NCBI GenBank assembly: GCA_002455915.1
Contig: DKLU01000247.1
Coordinates: 1 to 6,292 of the forward strand
Length of the DNA stretch: 6,292 bases
Direction of reading: 5' to 3'
Origin: Chryseobacterium sp. UBA6632
GTDB lineage: Bacteria; Bacteroidota; Bacteroidia; Flavobacteriales; Weeksellaceae
The translations under genes were made by a program, and so were the position numbers. Numbering within the stretch: position 1 is the stretch's first letter; the number at the start of each line of letters is the position of its first letter. Positions 5,810 to 6,292 of this stretch are shown piece after piece. Under the pieces are notes generated by a model. That model searched no databases and was not told the DNA's origin. It saw only the letters and a program-made list of their open reading frames with translations.

Positions 5810-5890
5810 GGAGCCGGGAACCTGCTCTCGCTACTCGCTTTTTTCTTTTGCAAAGAAAAAGAGCTCAAACAGGCCGCTCGATCAGGGCTA
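5810..5890 (-). repeat. palindromic intergenic repeat of the flavobacterial 'TAGCCCTGAT...' type
   Basis: Read on the minus strand it begins TAGCCCTGATCGAGCGG one base after the nitroreductase stop codon and ends GGTTCCCGGCTCC. It folds by nested pairing: outer AGCC (5812-5815) with GGCT (5886-5889), CCTG (5821-5824) with CAGG (5870-5873), and a perfect 9-bp core TTTTTCTTT (5840-5848) with AAAGAAAAA (5852-5860) closed by a 3-base loop. Its ends are much richer in GC than the flanks. I remember similar elements, with conserved ends and a variable A/T stem, scattered through Flavobacterium and Chryseobacterium intergenic DNA. A role as terminator or as a non-autonomous mobile repeat is possible; neither is shown here. 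Confidence 0.65.
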
Positions 5891-5891
5891 T

Positions 5892-6292
5892 TTAAGAAAG
5901 GTTACCCAAATAAAATAATCCCAAACATTTCTGGTTTTCTTCAATCGTTAAAGATTCTTTCAAATGATCTACAATCTTCGGAGAACTCCAGTAGCAACCA
6001 ATTTCGTTGGCTGTACAAGTCAAATACATATTCTGAACCGCCATAGAAACAGCAGCAATTTCTTCCCATTCAGGAACCATTCCGCTGAAATTAACAACGA
6101 TAGAAACCACAGCATCTGCTTTATTGATCTTAAAACCGATGTCGTTGTATTTCTTCTCTAAAAAAAGTTGTTCGGATTGAGAGGCTTTGTAGATTTCCTG
6201 CATTTCTGAAGCTAGTTTAGCCTTTTCTTCACCTTTGAATATTTTAAAACGCCAAGGTTTTGTACGTTTATGATTGGGAGGCGGCGTCGCCG
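5892..6292 (-). CDS. YdjA-like nitroreductase family protein, partial (N-terminus off the right edge)
   Basis: The frame is open from the TAA at 5894-5892 to the right edge, giving 132 visible codons; about 50 N-terminal residues should lie outside. The ATG at 6203 is internal, because conserved family sequence lies upstream of it: ATPPPNHKRTKPWRF matches the 'APDHxxxxPWxF' FMN-binding segment of YdjA-type nitroreductases. Further on, VPEWEEIAAVSMAVQNMYLTC aligns with the 'W-E-x-x-A/S-x-x-x-A-x-Q-x-M' helix of the family, then the IGCYWSSP loop and the closing strand GLFYLGNL. These are cytoplasmic flavoproteins that use NAD(P)H to reduce nitro or quinone compounds; the physiological substrate is usually unknown. 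The C-terminus stops right after the GNL strand, shorter than E. coli YdjA. It runs in the same direction as rpsP but is separated by 201 bp containing a repeat and the rpsP promoter. Confidence 0.88.
   Translation of the reverse strand, partial: ATPPPNHKRTKPWRFKIFKGEEKAKLASEMQEIYKASQSEQLFLEKKYNDIGFKINKADAVVSIVVNFSGMVPEWEEIAAVSMAVQNMYLTCTANEIGCYWSSPKIVDHLKESLTIEENQKCLGLFYLGNLS

Noticed and set aside
5964..6161. Plus-strand open frame of 65 codons
   Set aside because: It is antisense to the conserved nitroreductase reading frame.
6201..6203. ATG as the start of the nitroreductase
   Set aside because: The frame continues upstream to the window edge and encodes the conserved FMN-binding segment (PPPNHKRTKPWRF), so this Met is internal.

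Overview
The window looks like chromosomal DNA from a member of the Flavobacteriia, most likely Chryseobacterium or a close relative (Weeksellaceae). The reasons are the AT-rich composition with lysine-, asparagine- and isoleucine-rich proteins, the lack of Shine-Dalgarno sequences before most starts, several -7 boxes of the Bacteroidetes form TAnnTTTG, an S16 protein with a long Ala/Glu tail, and an intergenic palindromic repeat of a kind I remember from flavobacterial genomes. The genus is inferred from general familiarity, not from a search.

Layout. Positions 1-896 hold two minus-strand genes, probably one transcript: a small lipoprotein of unknown function (330-896) followed 27 bp later by a CDP-alcohol phosphatidyltransferase that runs off the left edge (1-302). 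A 106-bp divergent intergenic region (897-1002) has a candidate -7 box for each direction and a perfect 17-bp inverted repeat just before the start of the rightward gene. Positions 1003-4508 hold three plus-strand genes: a BetR/XRE-like helix-turn-helix regulator (1003-1929), an AraC-family regulator starting 2 bases after its stop codon (1931-2731), and, after a 127-bp gap, an exported serine hydrolase of the class C beta-lactamase/penicillin-binding-protein fold with an extra N-terminal domain (2859-4508). Facing it is the minus-strand rpsP-rimM operon (5690 to 4579), encoding ribosomal protein S16 and the 30S maturation factor RimM. Upstream of rpsP are its promoter, a short leader with a hairpin, and an ~80-bp palindromic repeat that begins one base after the stop of a YdjA-like nitroreductase. 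That last gene (5892-6292, minus) is cut by the right edge.

How it fits together. rpsP-rimM is a standard housekeeping pair for small-subunit assembly. The accessory part is the middle block, where two tightly coupled regulators precede a secreted hydrolase. The simplest reading is a small regulated module in which the regulators control the hydrolase, themselves, or both, but the sequence shows only adjacency plus candidate operator-like repeats at 983-999 and 2753-2771. I see no mobile element, CRISPR array, tRNA or rRNA, and no clear case for an entirely new system. The best leads are the palindromic repeat, the operator-like palindrome, the rpsP leader and the regulator-hydrolase module.
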